From contig DAIOSV010000041.1 in the NCBI GenBank assembly GCA_036752345.1, positions 1 through 21,924 on the forward strand: DNA of 21,924 nucleotides, in the 5' to 3' direction. This DNA comes from UBA1715 sp036752345 (GTDB lineage: Bacteria > Bacteroidota > Bacteroidia > Bacteroidales > UBA1715). The notes beneath the pieces are model-generated. The model saw only the letters and a list, made by a program, of their open reading frames with translations, had not been told where the DNA came from and searched no databases. A program made the position numbers and the translations under genes. Positions 8,237 through 16,188 of this stretch are shown here, one piece after another; the stretch's first letter is position 1; the number at the start of each line of letters is the position of its first letter.

Positions 8237-9712
8237 ATGGATAATCAAGAATATTTAAAACAGCAACGTGATTTAGAATGGCGTGCTGAACTTCGCAAAA
8301 AATACTCGGCAAAAGATCGTTCTGCAATGACCAGAATTTCTATGCCGGAGCAAGATCCTATCGAACGTAGCAAAAACTACAAAGAGGTGAATATGGGCAT
8401 TACCAAAGAAATGGCCGTGCAAGAATCTCACCGCTGTCTTGATTGCGTAAACCCAACGTGTATGGAAGGTTGCCCGGTTAGTATCAACATTCCTGGATTT
8501 ATTAAATGTGTAGAAAACGAAGATTTCCTTGGTGCTGCAAAAGTGTTAAAAAGCACGAGCGCATTGCCTGCAGTATGTGGCCGTGTTTGTCCACAAGAAA
8601 AACAATGTGAATCAAAATGTATCTACGCAGCTAAGATGAATAAACCGGCTGTTGCCATTGGCAACTTGGAACGCTTTGTTGCTGACTACGAACGTGAATC
8701 AGGACAAATGTGTTTGCCCGAAGTGGCACCGAAAAATGGATTCAAAGTTGCCGTTATTGGTTCAGGACCTGCCGGGCTTTCTTGTAGTGGCGACTTGGCT
8801 AAAGCAGGATGCGACGTTACAGTATTTGAGGCATTGCACGAAATTGGCGGTGTGCTTAAATATGGTATCCCCGAATTCCGTTTGCCAAACAACATTGTTG
8901 ACGTTGAAATTGATAACCTCAAAAAAATCGGCGTGAACTTCGTAAAAGACTTCATAGTTGGAAATACCGCAACAATTGATGATTTACGTGAAGAAGGTTA
9001 TAAAGCATTCTTTGTAAGTAGTGGTGCTGGATTGCCTAAATTTATGTGCATTCCGGGAGAAAACTATACGGGCATTCTTTCGTCAAACGAATACTTAACT
9101 CGTATCAATTTGATGAATGCGGCAAAACCTGATTTTGACACGCCTACATTCTTCGGCAAAAATGTGGCAGTGATTGGTGGTGGAAATACCGCAATGGACT
9201 CTGTAAGAACAGCAAAACGACTAGGAGCTGAACACGCTATTATTATTTACCGTCGTTCACTTGAAGAAATGCCTGCTCGTGTAGAAGAAATTCACCATGC
9301 TCAACAAGAAGGTATTGAATTCCTTTGTTTGAACAATCCTATTGAATATTTAGCTGACGAAAAAGGTCATGTAAACAAAGTAAAAGTTCAAAAAATGGAA
9401 CTTGGCGAACCTGATGCTTCAGGACGTAGAAAGCCGGTGGTAATTCAAGGCTCAGAATACGAGATAGACGTTGACTTGGTTGTAGTGAGCGTAGGTGTTT
9501 CGCCTAACCCACTTATTCCGAACAGCGTACAAGGATTGGAAATGTCGCCCAAACGTACCATTGTTGTGAACCCCGACACTATGCAAACGAGCATTCCCGA
9601 CATATTTGCGGGAGGTGATATTGTTCGTGGCGGTGCTACGGTTATTCTTGCCATGGGTGACGGCCGTCGCGCAGCAGCAGGGATTCTTGACTATCTAAAT
9701 TCTCAGAAATAA
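8237..9712 (+). CDS. nfnB: NfnB-type NADPH oxidoreductase large subunit (GltD-like, 4Fe-4S / FAD)
   Basis: A 491-residue member of the GltD-like family, sometimes annotated as homotetrameric glutamate synthase (NADPH) or gltA. The N-terminal ferredoxin-like domain has eight Cys in two groups: 67, 70, 75, 79 and 114, 118, 124, 128, enough for two 4Fe-4S clusters. The FAD-binding motif GSGPAG is at 175-180, a second nucleotide motif GGGNTAMDS near 310, and the closing FAD motif IFAGGDIVRGG near 460. It begins 12 nt after nfnA, so the two are an operon. In Nfn this subunit holds the bifurcating FAD and the NADP(H) site. A glutamate synthase small subunit is the main alternative, but no GltB-like gene is near and the NfnA partner argues for Nfn. 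Confidence 0.92.
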   Translation: MDNQEYLKQQRDLEWRAELRKKYSAKDRSAMTRISMPEQDPIERSKNYKEVNMGITKEMAVQESHRCLDCVNPTCMEGCPVSINIPGFIKCVENEDFLGAAKVLKSTSALPAVCGRVCPQEKQCESKCIYAAKMNKPAVAIGNLERFVADYERESGQMCLPEVAPKNGFKVAVIGSGPAGLSCSGDLAKAGCDVTVFEALHEIGGVLKYGIPEFRLPNNIVDVEIDNLKKIGVNFVKDFIVGNTATIDDLREEGYKAFFVSSGAGLPKFMCIPGENYTGILSSNEYLTRINLMNAAKPDFDTPTFFGKNVAVIGGGNTAMDSVRTAKRLGAEHAIIIYRRSLEEMPARVEEIHHAQQEGIEFLCLNNPIEYLADEKGHVNKVKVQKMELGEPDASGRRKPVVIQGSEYEIDVDLVVVSVGVSPNPLIPNSVQGLEMSPKRTIVVNPDTMQTSIPDIFAGGDIVRGGATVILAMGDGRRAAAGILDYLNSQK

Positions 9713-9735
9713 AAGATATTTTTATCTATACAATT

Positions 9736-9765
9736 AAGGCGAATGCACACGTATTCGCCTTTTTT
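9736..9765 (+). terminator. Rho-independent terminator of nfnAB
   Basis: A perfect 9-bp stem, AAGGCGAAT (9736-9744) with ATTCGCCTT (9753-9761), an 8-nt loop, and a T run to 9765. It is 23 nt after the nfnB stop. Confidence 0.9.
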
Positions 9766-9807
9766 AATTATAGAAATAATGCAATTCAGTAAACACGGAA
9801 GAATTTC

Positions 9808-9815
9808 TACATTTG
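9808..9815 (+). promoter_or_regulatory. -7 promoter box for the membrane acyltransferase gene
   Basis: TACATTTG is an exact TAnnTTTG match, 22 nt before the ATG at 9838. Confidence 0.6.
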
Positions 9816-9837
9816 TACCGGAAAAACTATACACAAT

Positions 9838-10866
9838 ATGAATTCACCAATTAAACAAGAAAGAGTACTCTATGCCGATGCTCTTAGAATCGTTGCAACA
9901 TTTGGAATCGTCATTATACATACCGCAGCTTCAAAATGGTATTCAACACCGTTACAATCAGTTGATTGGCAAGCCATGAATATATACGACAGCTTGGTAC
10001 GTTGGGCTGTGCCCGTATTTTTCATGCTTTCTGGAATGTTTTTCCTAGACCCTGATAAGGACATTACCCAAAGAAAGATTTACTTTAAATATATTCCTCG
10101 AATTTTCGCTGCACTTATTTTTTGGGGATTTGCATATAATCTCTATCACGCATGTGAATGGTTCTCGGGAAAAGGACTCACAATGCAACTCGCAAAAATA
10201 CCTTCAAAAATTATATTTGACTGCGCATGGCCTCACTTATGGTTTTTATACACAATTATTGGGCTCTACATCATCACGCCTATACTGAGAGTATTTACCA
10301 AACATGCAAGCAAACAAGAAATAGAATATTTTCTCATCATTTTTGCCATCATTGGATTCCTACAGAAAAAATTTGAATTCCCAATAGTTGAACTTTCAGG
10401 ATATGTTGGATACTTCATTGCCGGGTATTATTTTTCACATTTTACCCTTGAGAAAAAGACGAAATGTATTATCAAAATTGCAGGAGCTGTTTCCGTTATC
10501 GCAACAATAGTTTTAACAGCGGTTTTCAGCATAAAAGCCAATAAACCCACAGAAGTTTTTTATCAGTATTTAAACCCAACAACAATGCTTGAGTCGTATG
10601 GTATTTTTTTGATTTTCAAAGATTACTTTGAGAACAGAGTCATGACTACCAGCGGGGATTACATTGTAAAAATCTCAAAACTGACATTCGGTATTTATCT
10701 TGTACACGAATTTTTCAATATGATTTTTGGAAAGATTGGGTTCGCCGTTGACATTATTTCACCCATTGTCATGATTCCTTTACGTTCATTCATAACATTT
10801 ATTCTCAGTATGCTCGTAATCTTTGTAATCAGCAAGATTCCTGTTCTGAAAAAATATATTATGTAG
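9838..10866 (+). CDS. Acyltransferase family 3 integral membrane protein (O-acetyltransferase-like)
   Basis: A 342-residue protein with about ten hydrophobic helices and the signature of the acyltransferase 3 family: Arg17 in ADALRIVA and His28 in IVIIHTAA of the first helix, then RWAVPVFFMLSGMFF at 55-69 and WPHLWFLYTIIGLYI near 130-145. Family members such as WecH and OafA move acetyl or other short acyl groups from the cytoplasm onto surface sugars. The acceptor here is unknown and no polysaccharide genes are nearby, so it may modify a glycan made elsewhere. It is transcribed alone from its own promoter and converges on the lipoprotein gene; its stop codon lies in one arm of an inverted repeat. 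Confidence 0.85.
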   Translation: MNSPIKQERVLYADALRIVATFGIVIIHTAASKWYSTPLQSVDWQAMNIYDSLVRWAVPVFFMLSGMFFLDPDKDITQRKIYFKYIPRIFAALIFWGFAYNLYHACEWFSGKGLTMQLAKIPSKIIFDCAWPHLWFLYTIIGLYIITPILRVFTKHASKQEIEYFLIIFAIIGFLQKKFEFPIVELSGYVGYFIAGYYFSHFTLEKKTKCIIKIAGAVSVIATIVLTAVFSIKANKPTEVFYQYLNPTTMLESYGIFLIFKDYFENRVMTTSGDYIVKISKLTFGIYLVHEFFNMIFGKIGFAVDIISPIVMIPLRSFITFILSMLVIFVISKIPVLKKYIM

Positions 10867-10898
10867 AACGTTCTCGAACCGCTCAAAACAACGTTCTA
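10864..10898. repeat. Inverted repeat holding the stop codons of two convergent genes
   Basis: TAGAACGTT at 10864-10872 and its exact complement AACGTTCTA at 10890-10898, with 17 nt between. Each arm begins with the TAG stop of one gene, read on its own strand. There is no T run directly after either arm, so termination by this hairpin alone is uncertain. Confidence 0.7.
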
Positions 10899-11729
10899 TT
10901 CCTTGTAATACATAACTACTCGTTCTTGGCGTTGTTCATGGCCACGAGAAGACAATGTACGTTTGAATATCCAGTTCCCTTTTTCATCAAAGCCATAGGT
11001 CATTGTTGTAGAATCGGCAACGGCACCTGCCCAGTATGAGATAATGGCGGTTTGCAATGGCACACCGTGAAACGTTTTATATTCCGTTTTTGAAATTCGC
11101 TCTTCGCCTGCAAATTCTACAATTGAAGTTAATTCCTTTTTATCGTTGTATGTATAATCAAAACGAGTCTCATACGTTTTTTCATAGGTTTTCACCTTTG
11201 GCTCTGAATTTTCAGTATCGTTTTTCGGAAGAATTTCTGTAAACCCAGCACGATTTTCTTGACGTACCAAGCCATCTTGGAACATGTAATTCCAGACGAA
11301 CAACGTATCGTTATAAGGGCTGAGAATTACTCCTTTTGTTCTGTTTCCGTCTGAATCGTATATGTATTGTACTTTTTTACGCAACGTTCCTTTGGCATCA
11401 AATTCACGAATTTCAACCGGAAGATGCTTTTTGTATTTGTATGTACGGCGTAAATCTATAGAGTCGCCAACAAAGGAATTGAGTTCTTTGATGTATTTGC
11501 CATCGTATTTGTACTCGAATATTCGTCCCGGAAGTTGTTCGTGCACAAGCATTCCATCCTTGTTAAACTGGGCTACTACATTGCTATTAGGATTGTCACT
11601 ATTCTTGTACATTACCTCACGAACCTTTCCTTGTACTTCATATACCTTGTAATCTGTTTCGAAATCAGCACTACGAGAGCATGAGAAGAACAAGGCAACA
11701 GAGGCAAAAAAGAGAATATATCGTTTCAT
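10896..11729 (-). CDS. Lipoprotein with RHS/YD-like beta repeats, unknown function
   Basis: A 277-residue protein whose first 17 residues form a lipoprotein signal ending in LFFSC, with Cys17 as the lipidated residue. The body has repeated phrases typical of antiparallel strands made by tyrosine-and-glycine-rich repeats: FEYKYDGKYIKE, RRTYKYKKHLPVE, VQYIYDSDGNRTKG, FDYTYNDKKELTS, MTYGFDEKGNWIFKR. This resembles YD/RHS-type or MORN-like envelope proteins, but it is too short to be an RHS toxin and has no toxin tail. An in-frame ATG 13 codons upstream was rejected because it would precede the promoter box and spoil the signal peptide. Likely an outer-membrane or periplasmic lipoprotein; role unknown. 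Confidence 0.8.
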   Translation of the reverse strand: MKRYILFFASVALFFSCSRSADFETDYKVYEVQGKVREVMYKNSDNPNSNVVAQFNKDGMLVHEQLPGRIFEYKYDGKYIKELNSFVGDSIDLRRTYKYKKHLPVEIREFDAKGTLRKKVQYIYDSDGNRTKGVILSPYNDTLFVWNYMFQDGLVRQENRAGFTEILPKNDTENSEPKVKTYEKTYETRFDYTYNDKKELTSIVEFAGEERISKTEYKTFHGVPLQTAIISYWAGAVADSTTMTYGFDEKGNWIFKRTLSSRGHEQRQERVVMYYKE

Positions 11730-11745
11730 ATCGTTGAATTTTGGA

Positions 11746-11753
11746 CAAAAATA
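11746..11753 (-). promoter_or_regulatory. -7 promoter box for the RHS-like lipoprotein gene
   Basis: TATTTTTG on the minus strand is an exact TAnnTTTG match, 16 nt before the ATG at 11729. It is 24 nt from the divergent box for the TSUP gene. Confidence 0.55.
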
Positions 11754-11777
11754 CGTCTTTGGTCTCAATTTATTAAG

Positions 11778-11785
11778 TAGCTTTG
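11778..11785 (+). promoter_or_regulatory. -7 promoter box for the TSUP permease gene
   Basis: TAGCTTTG is an exact TAnnTTTG match, 11 nt before the ATG at 11797, implying a leader of only a few bases. Confidence 0.5.
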
Positions 11786-11796
11786 CGAAAAATTAC

Positions 11797-12537
11797 ATGG
11801 AAGAATTCACTTTAGGCACTATAATCGTTATCTGCTTGAGTGTGCTATTTACCGGAATTGCAAAAGCTGGAATTCCAGGAGCAAGTAGCGTGGTTATTCC
11901 TATTCTGGCTATCTTTTTGGGCGGCAAAATATCGGTAGGATTCCTTCTCCCCATTTCTTTCGTAGCTTCGCTTATATCGGGCATAAGAAATCGATCTCAT
12001 ATAAATTGGAAGGCACTTGTCAAAGTGCTACCATGGGCTCTGATAGGGATTTGTTTGGGTGCATGGATAGGAGACATTTCCAACGAACGAATATTTTTCA
12101 TTCTGCTTTCAATCGTAATCTTGGTTGGAGCTACCATCACTATCATCCAACACATAAAACGTTCTGCTTTCCGCGATCCGTATGGAATTAGCGTAATAGT
12201 AATTGGTCTTATAGCCGGTTTTTCTGCCATGATAGGAAACGCAACCGGTCCGCTTATTTCCACGCTCTTTTTGCTCCAACGTTTTCCTAAAAAACAATTT
12301 ATCCACACCTATGTATGGTTCTGTCTCATTACCGACTTTATCAAAATTCCGGTTCACGTTTTTTTATGGCATACAATCACATTAGATTCACTCGTACTCG
12401 ACCTTTACACGTTACCAATAATGTTTATCGGTGTGTTCACAGGTTTTTGGCTTACCAAAGTCCTTTCTGACTGCGTATATCAAAACACCATAATCACACT
12501 TTCGTGTATTACTGCAATATTTCTACTCATTTATTAG
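11797..12537 (+). CDS. TSUP (TauE/SafE) family permease
   Basis: A 246-residue inner-membrane protein with about eight helices in two similar halves, as expected for the TauE/SafE sulfite/sulfur-compound exporter family. Useful marks are GIAKAGIPGASSVVIPILA in the first half and GLIAGFSAMIGNATGPLISTLFLL in the second, the repeated small-residue loop of TSUP carriers. TSUP proteins move sulfite, sulfonates, thiosulfate or organic anions; nothing nearby points to a substrate. An upstream in-frame ATG at 11734 lies before the promoter box and would add 21 polar residues that do not fit, so ATG 11797 is used. It stops 57 nt before the symporter gene, which has its own promoter box. Confidence 0.85.
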   Translation: MEEFTLGTIIVICLSVLFTGIAKAGIPGASSVVIPILAIFLGGKISVGFLLPISFVASLISGIRNRSHINWKALVKVLPWALIGICLGAWIGDISNERIFFILLSIVILVGATITIIQHIKRSAFRDPYGISVIVIGLIAGFSAMIGNATGPLISTLFLLQRFPKKQFIHTYVWFCLITDFIKIPVHVFLWHTITLDSLVLDLYTLPIMFIGVFTGFWLTKVLSDCVYQNTIITLSCITAIFLLIY

Positions 12538-12570
12538 TCAGAGTATTGCGCAAAAAATCAAATAAAACGA

Positions 12571-12578
12571 TACTTTTG
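12571..12578 (+). promoter_or_regulatory. -7 promoter box for the sodium/solute symporter gene
   Basis: TACTTTTG is an exact TAnnTTTG match, 16 nt before the ATG at 12595. ATTG at 12545-12548 is a possible weak -33 element, 22 nt upstream. Confidence 0.6.
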
Positions 12579-12594
12579 CAAAAAAAGAGATACT

Positions 12595-14481
12595 ATGGTT
12601 TTACAAGGATTAGACATAGCCGTAATCATCTTATACATTGCGGTTCTTGTATTTATTGGAATTTATTTCAAGAAACAAGCTCAAAAAGATAAATCATCGT
12701 ACTTACTAGGCGGCCGAAAAATGCCGTGGTACATGTTGGGGCTTTCCGACGCATCGGGAATGTTCGATATTTCGGGTACTATGTGGTTGGTGACACTATT
12801 GTTTGTATACGGCCTCAAAAGTATTTGGATTCCTTGGCTCTGGCCAACATTTAACCAAATCTTTCTTATGATGTTTTTGTCGGCATGGCTACGCAGGTCT
12901 AACGTAACTACCGGCGCCGAATGGATTGAAACCCGCTTTGGCAAAGGACGTGGAAGTGTACTTTCGCATTGGATAGTTGTTTGCTTTGCATTGCTCATTG
13001 GACTTTCAATGTTGTCGTACGGCTTTGTCGGCTTGGGTAAATTCCTTACTCTTTTTATGCCTTGGGATTCTCTTTGTGCATTTCTTAACATTTCACCTGA
13101 CTGCATTCCTGCCATGTACGTACCCCACGTGTATGGTATTTTCTTCACCATATTTGCCACCTTCTACACCATTTTGGGAGGTATGATAAGCATTGTGTGG
13201 GCCGATGTGGTACAATATGCCATGATGACTGTGGCTTCCATAGCAATTGGCGTTATAGCCATGATGTATGTAAGCCCTGACACACTTGCCGCACTCACTC
13301 CAGATGGCTGGAATTCGCCATTTTTCGGTTCGATGCTTGACGTAGATTGGGCTGGGAAATTGCACGAAGTAAACAGTAAAATTGCAGACGACGGCTATTC
13401 ATTGTTTAGTTTATTCTTTGGCTTTATGTTTATGAAAGGTATTTTGGTAAGTCTTGCCGGACCGGCACCAACGTACGATATGCAAAAAATTCTAGCAAAC
13501 AAATCGCCACAAGATGCACTAAAAATGAGTGGCTCTGTGTCGGTAATCTTAAACCCGGTACGTTACTTCATGGTTTCCGGCTTTGCCATCTTAGCCATTA
13601 CGTTCTACGACGACCTCAATCTTTCGGTAAACGGCATGATTGACTTTGAACAAATATTGCCTGCCGCCATGGTTAAATTCCTTCCTGCCGGTTTGCTGGG
13701 CTTGCTGCTTTCGGGACTTTTGGCCGCATTTATCTCAACATTTGCAGGCACACTCAACGCAGCACAAGCATACGTTTCCAACGATATTTATTTGAAACAT
13801 ATCAATCCCGAAGCGACTCCCGACCAACAACGCCGTATAAACTATATAGTGGGAATAACAGCGGTGCTTTTCAGTACCATTTTGGGATTTGTAATTAAAA
13901 ACATTAATGAGATATTGCAAATTGTGACCGGTGCATTCTACGCAAGCTATATGGTTTCAAACATACTCAAATGGTACTGGTGGAGATTCAACGGTAACGG
14001 ATATTTCTGGGGAATGTTTACCGGTATTCTATCGGGGGTTGTAATAGGAGTTATACAACTGCTCGCGCCTGAAATCATTACCGACCATTTTGCATTTATT
14101 CCGGCAAATTTAATTGCCCTCTATACGTTCCCTATCACGTTGGCAATCTCTATTGTGGGCTGTTTGCTTGGCACATTCCTAACCGAACCAACCGACCGCG
14201 AAACGCTTACATCGTTCTACAGCACGGTGCGTCCTTGGGGATTTTGGAAACCTATTTTACAATTGGTACAAAAAGACAATCCACAATTCCAAAAGAACAC
14301 TCGTTTCTGGAAAGATATGGGTAACGTAGCGGTAGGTATTGTAACGCAAACAGCATTAGTTGCTATGCCTATTTGTTTAGTGACTCGCAACTGGATGGGC
14401 TTTGGTATTTCCGTAGCAATTATAGCTATTGGCGCTACCATACTCAAATTCACATGGTGGAACAAGCTTGATGAGATTTAG
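12595..14481 (+). CDS. Sodium:solute symporter (SSS family)
   Basis: A 628-residue inner-membrane carrier with about 13-14 helices. SSS marks are plain: SYLLGGRKMPWYMLGLSDA in the first helix pair, GAEWIETRFG before helix 3, and YTILGGMISIVWADVVQYAMM (about 193-213), the standard GG..xxxWxDxxQ segment. GLLLSGLLAAFISTFAGTLN near 368-387 is the helix-8 region in which Ser residues bind sodium in characterised members. The length and the extra C-terminal helices resemble the longer SGLT-like members rather than the 500-residue proline or pantothenate carriers. Substrate is not predictable from the sequence; sugars or organic acids are the common choice in Bacteroidota. The stop codon is 13 nt before the assembly gap and its last G begins a heptamer repeat. 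Confidence 0.9.
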   Translation: MVLQGLDIAVIILYIAVLVFIGIYFKKQAQKDKSSYLLGGRKMPWYMLGLSDASGMFDISGTMWLVTLLFVYGLKSIWIPWLWPTFNQIFLMMFLSAWLRRSNVTTGAEWIETRFGKGRGSVLSHWIVVCFALLIGLSMLSYGFVGLGKFLTLFMPWDSLCAFLNISPDCIPAMYVPHVYGIFFTIFATFYTILGGMISIVWADVVQYAMMTVASIAIGVIAMMYVSPDTLAALTPDGWNSPFFGSMLDVDWAGKLHEVNSKIADDGYSLFSLFFGFMFMKGILVSLAGPAPTYDMQKILANKSPQDALKMSGSVSVILNPVRYFMVSGFAILAITFYDDLNLSVNGMIDFEQILPAAMVKFLPAGLLGLLLSGLLAAFISTFAGTLNAAQAYVSNDIYLKHINPEATPDQQRRINYIVGITAVLFSTILGFVIKNINEILQIVTGAFYASYMVSNILKWYWWRFNGNGYFWGMFTGILSGVVIGVIQLLAPEIITDHFAFIPANLIALYTFPITLAISIVGCLLGTFLTEPTDRETLTSFYSTVRPWGFWKPILQLVQKDNPQFQKNTRFWKDMGNVAVGIVTQTALVAMPICLVTRNWMGFGISVAIIAIGATILKFTWWNKLDEI

Positions 14482-14601
14482 TTATGGGTTATGANNNNNN
14501 NNNNNNNNNNNNNNNNNNNNNNNNNNNNNNNNNNNNNNNNNNNNNNNNNNNNNNNNNNNNNNNNNNNNNNNNNNNNNNNNNNNNNNNNNNNNNNGTTATG
14601 A
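14481..14601. repeat. Heptamer GTTATGR tandem repeat interrupted by the second assembly gap
   Basis: GTTATGG (14481-14487) and GTTATGA (14488-14494) run directly into the gap, and GTTATGA (14595-14601) resumes straight after it. Three heptamers in sequence on both edges suggest that the missing DNA is a longer array that the assembler could not close. Confidence 0.6.
14495..14594. other. Assembly gap (100 N) between symporter and MATE genes
   Basis: Exactly 100 N, a placeholder of unknown true size. It is intergenic and flanked by heptamer repeats. Confidence 0.95.
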
Positions 14602-14670
14602 GTACCATTGCGGTTATGTCATTGCTCTCATTTTTTCTCAAAAACAAAATCACGTTTTCAGGAAAATATC

Positions 14671-14678
14671 TAATTTCG
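14671..14678 (+). promoter_or_regulatory. Possible degenerate -7 box for the MATE gene
   Basis: TAATTTCG differs from TAnnTTTG by one base and lies 25 nt before the ATG at 14704. Weak, included because the other transcription units show the box at this distance. Confidence 0.3.
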
Positions 14679-14703
14679 CAGCACTAAAAACTCGCGTTGC
14701 AAA

Positions 14704-16068
14704 ATGATTAAGAACCTTACCAGAGGCAATCCTGCCAAGGTTATACTATTATTCTCGTTTCCCATAATATTGGGTAACATATTCCAACAAATTTATAGTG
14801 TTGTTGACACTATCATTGTGGGAAAATTTGTGAATTACCAAGCCCTTGCCGGTGTTGGAATCACCAACGGAATGACGTTTCTCGTATTTGGTTTTGTTAT
14901 TGGTATCACAAGCGGATGTGGTATTCGCATAGCGCAATTTTTTGGTGCAGGCGACTATGCAAAAATGCGCCGTTCTATTGCCACGTGTTACCTTATTTGT
15001 ATTGCGCTCATCATGTTTCTGACTCTTGTTGCGCTTGCGTGCATTGAACCCATGCTTCGCGTGATAAATACGCCCGAAAACATTTATGGGTACGCCCATG
15101 ACTATATGTTTTACACCTTTTTAGGGCTCTTTTCTCAAGTAGGTTACAATCTTATTTCGTCAATATTGCGTGCGCTTGGCGACAGCAAAACGCCTCTCTA
15201 TTTCCTTATTTTTGCTTCAGGGTTGAACGTCTTTTTAGACCTTCTCTTTGTGAAAGATTTTGGTTGGGGCGTACCGGGTGCGGCGTGGGCAACCATTTTG
15301 TCACAATTTATTTCCGCCACGCTCTGCTTTGTGTATGTACATCACCGAAATCCCGAACTGCGACTCGCAAAAACAGACTTCAAAACAAGCTGGAGCTTTA
15401 TCTGGGAGCATTTGCGCATAGGATTGCCTATGGCTCTTCAATTTAGCATCACGGCAGCCGGTATCATCATATTCTTTGCCGCATTGAATAGCTTCCCCAC
15501 TACATACATTGCAGGATTTACCTCAGCCAGCAAAATACAAAACCTAGGCATGCTGATTCCTATTTCATTTGGCGTAGCCATAGCAACATACGTTGGTCAA
15601 AACTATGGAGCCGGCAACATACTTCGTATGCGTCGGGGAGTGCTCTACACCATTATAATGACACTCATTGTTTGCCTCGCAGTAAGTTTGCTTATGATAC
15701 TCTTTGCTCGCCCACTTACCTCTCTTTTCCTTGACGGAAAAGCGACCGGCAACACTGAAGAAATCTTCTATGCATCATGCCACTACCTCTACATTTCGGC
15801 GACGTTCTTCCCTTTCTTGTTCTTGATATTTGTATTCAGAAACGCACTGCAAGGCGTGGGGAAAACATTTTGGCCTCTTATGGCGGGTGTGTTGGAATTA
15901 GTAATTCGTACCATTGCTTCATTTACCTTGCCCAGCATATTCGGATACAACGGCATTGTGATGGTTGACGTTTTGGCATGGATTGGCGCCAGCATTTTGC
16001 TTTTAATTGCGTACATTCTGCAAATGCCAAAATTTGAACGCGATTTGTACACACGAAATCTTGTCTAG
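14704..16068 (+). CDS. MATE family efflux transporter
   Basis: A 454-residue inner-membrane protein with twelve helices in two homologous bundles, the normal MATE length. The start TRGNPAKVILLFSFPIILGN, then QQIYSVVDTIIVGKFV and ALAGVGITNG, are the standard opening of the DinF/NorM-like multidrug and toxin extrusion family. The second half repeats it with GLPMALQFSITAAG and FTSASKIQNLGMLIPISFG, followed by YVGQNYGAGN, the common helix-8 motif. These proteins expel cationic drugs, or peptidoglycan and siderophore precursors in some subfamilies, in exchange for H+ or Na+. The substrate is unknown. It stands alone, with no regulator gene beside it. Confidence 0.92.
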   Translation: MIKNLTRGNPAKVILLFSFPIILGNIFQQIYSVVDTIIVGKFVNYQALAGVGITNGMTFLVFGFVIGITSGCGIRIAQFFGAGDYAKMRRSIATCYLICIALIMFLTLVALACIEPMLRVINTPENIYGYAHDYMFYTFLGLFSQVGYNLISSILRALGDSKTPLYFLIFASGLNVFLDLLFVKDFGWGVPGAAWATILSQFISATLCFVYVHHRNPELRLAKTDFKTSWSFIWEHLRIGLPMALQFSITAAGIIIFFAALNSFPTTYIAGFTSASKIQNLGMLIPISFGVAIATYVGQNYGAGNILRMRRGVLYTIIMTLIVCLAVSLLMILFARPLTSLFLDGKATGNTEEIFYASCHYLYISATFFPFLFLIFVFRNALQGVGKTFWPLMAGVLELVIRTIASFTLPSIFGYNGIVMVDVLAWIGASILLLIAYILQMPKFERDLYTRNLV

Positions 16069-16162
16069 CAAACATACGACACTCAGCAAAACGCGAGCCT
16101 TTGTTGTTTTAAATTTTAGGACAACTCTCACGTTTCGTTTTAAGGAATTACACATTATTTAC

Positions 16163-16170
16163 TACATTTG
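16163..16170 (+). promoter_or_regulatory. -7 promoter box for the DUF4837-ubiA operon
   Basis: TACATTTG is an exact TAnnTTTG match, 18 nt before the ATG at 16189. Confidence 0.6.
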
Positions 16171-16188
16171 CACCAAACGAAAATAGGT

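Noticed and set aside
10896..11729. RHS toxin or polymorphic toxin
   Set aside because: It is a short lipoprotein with no toxin tail and no immunity gene beside it.
14484..14687. Open frame spanning the second assembly gap
   Set aside because: Half of it is N and its continuation has no recognisable protein features.
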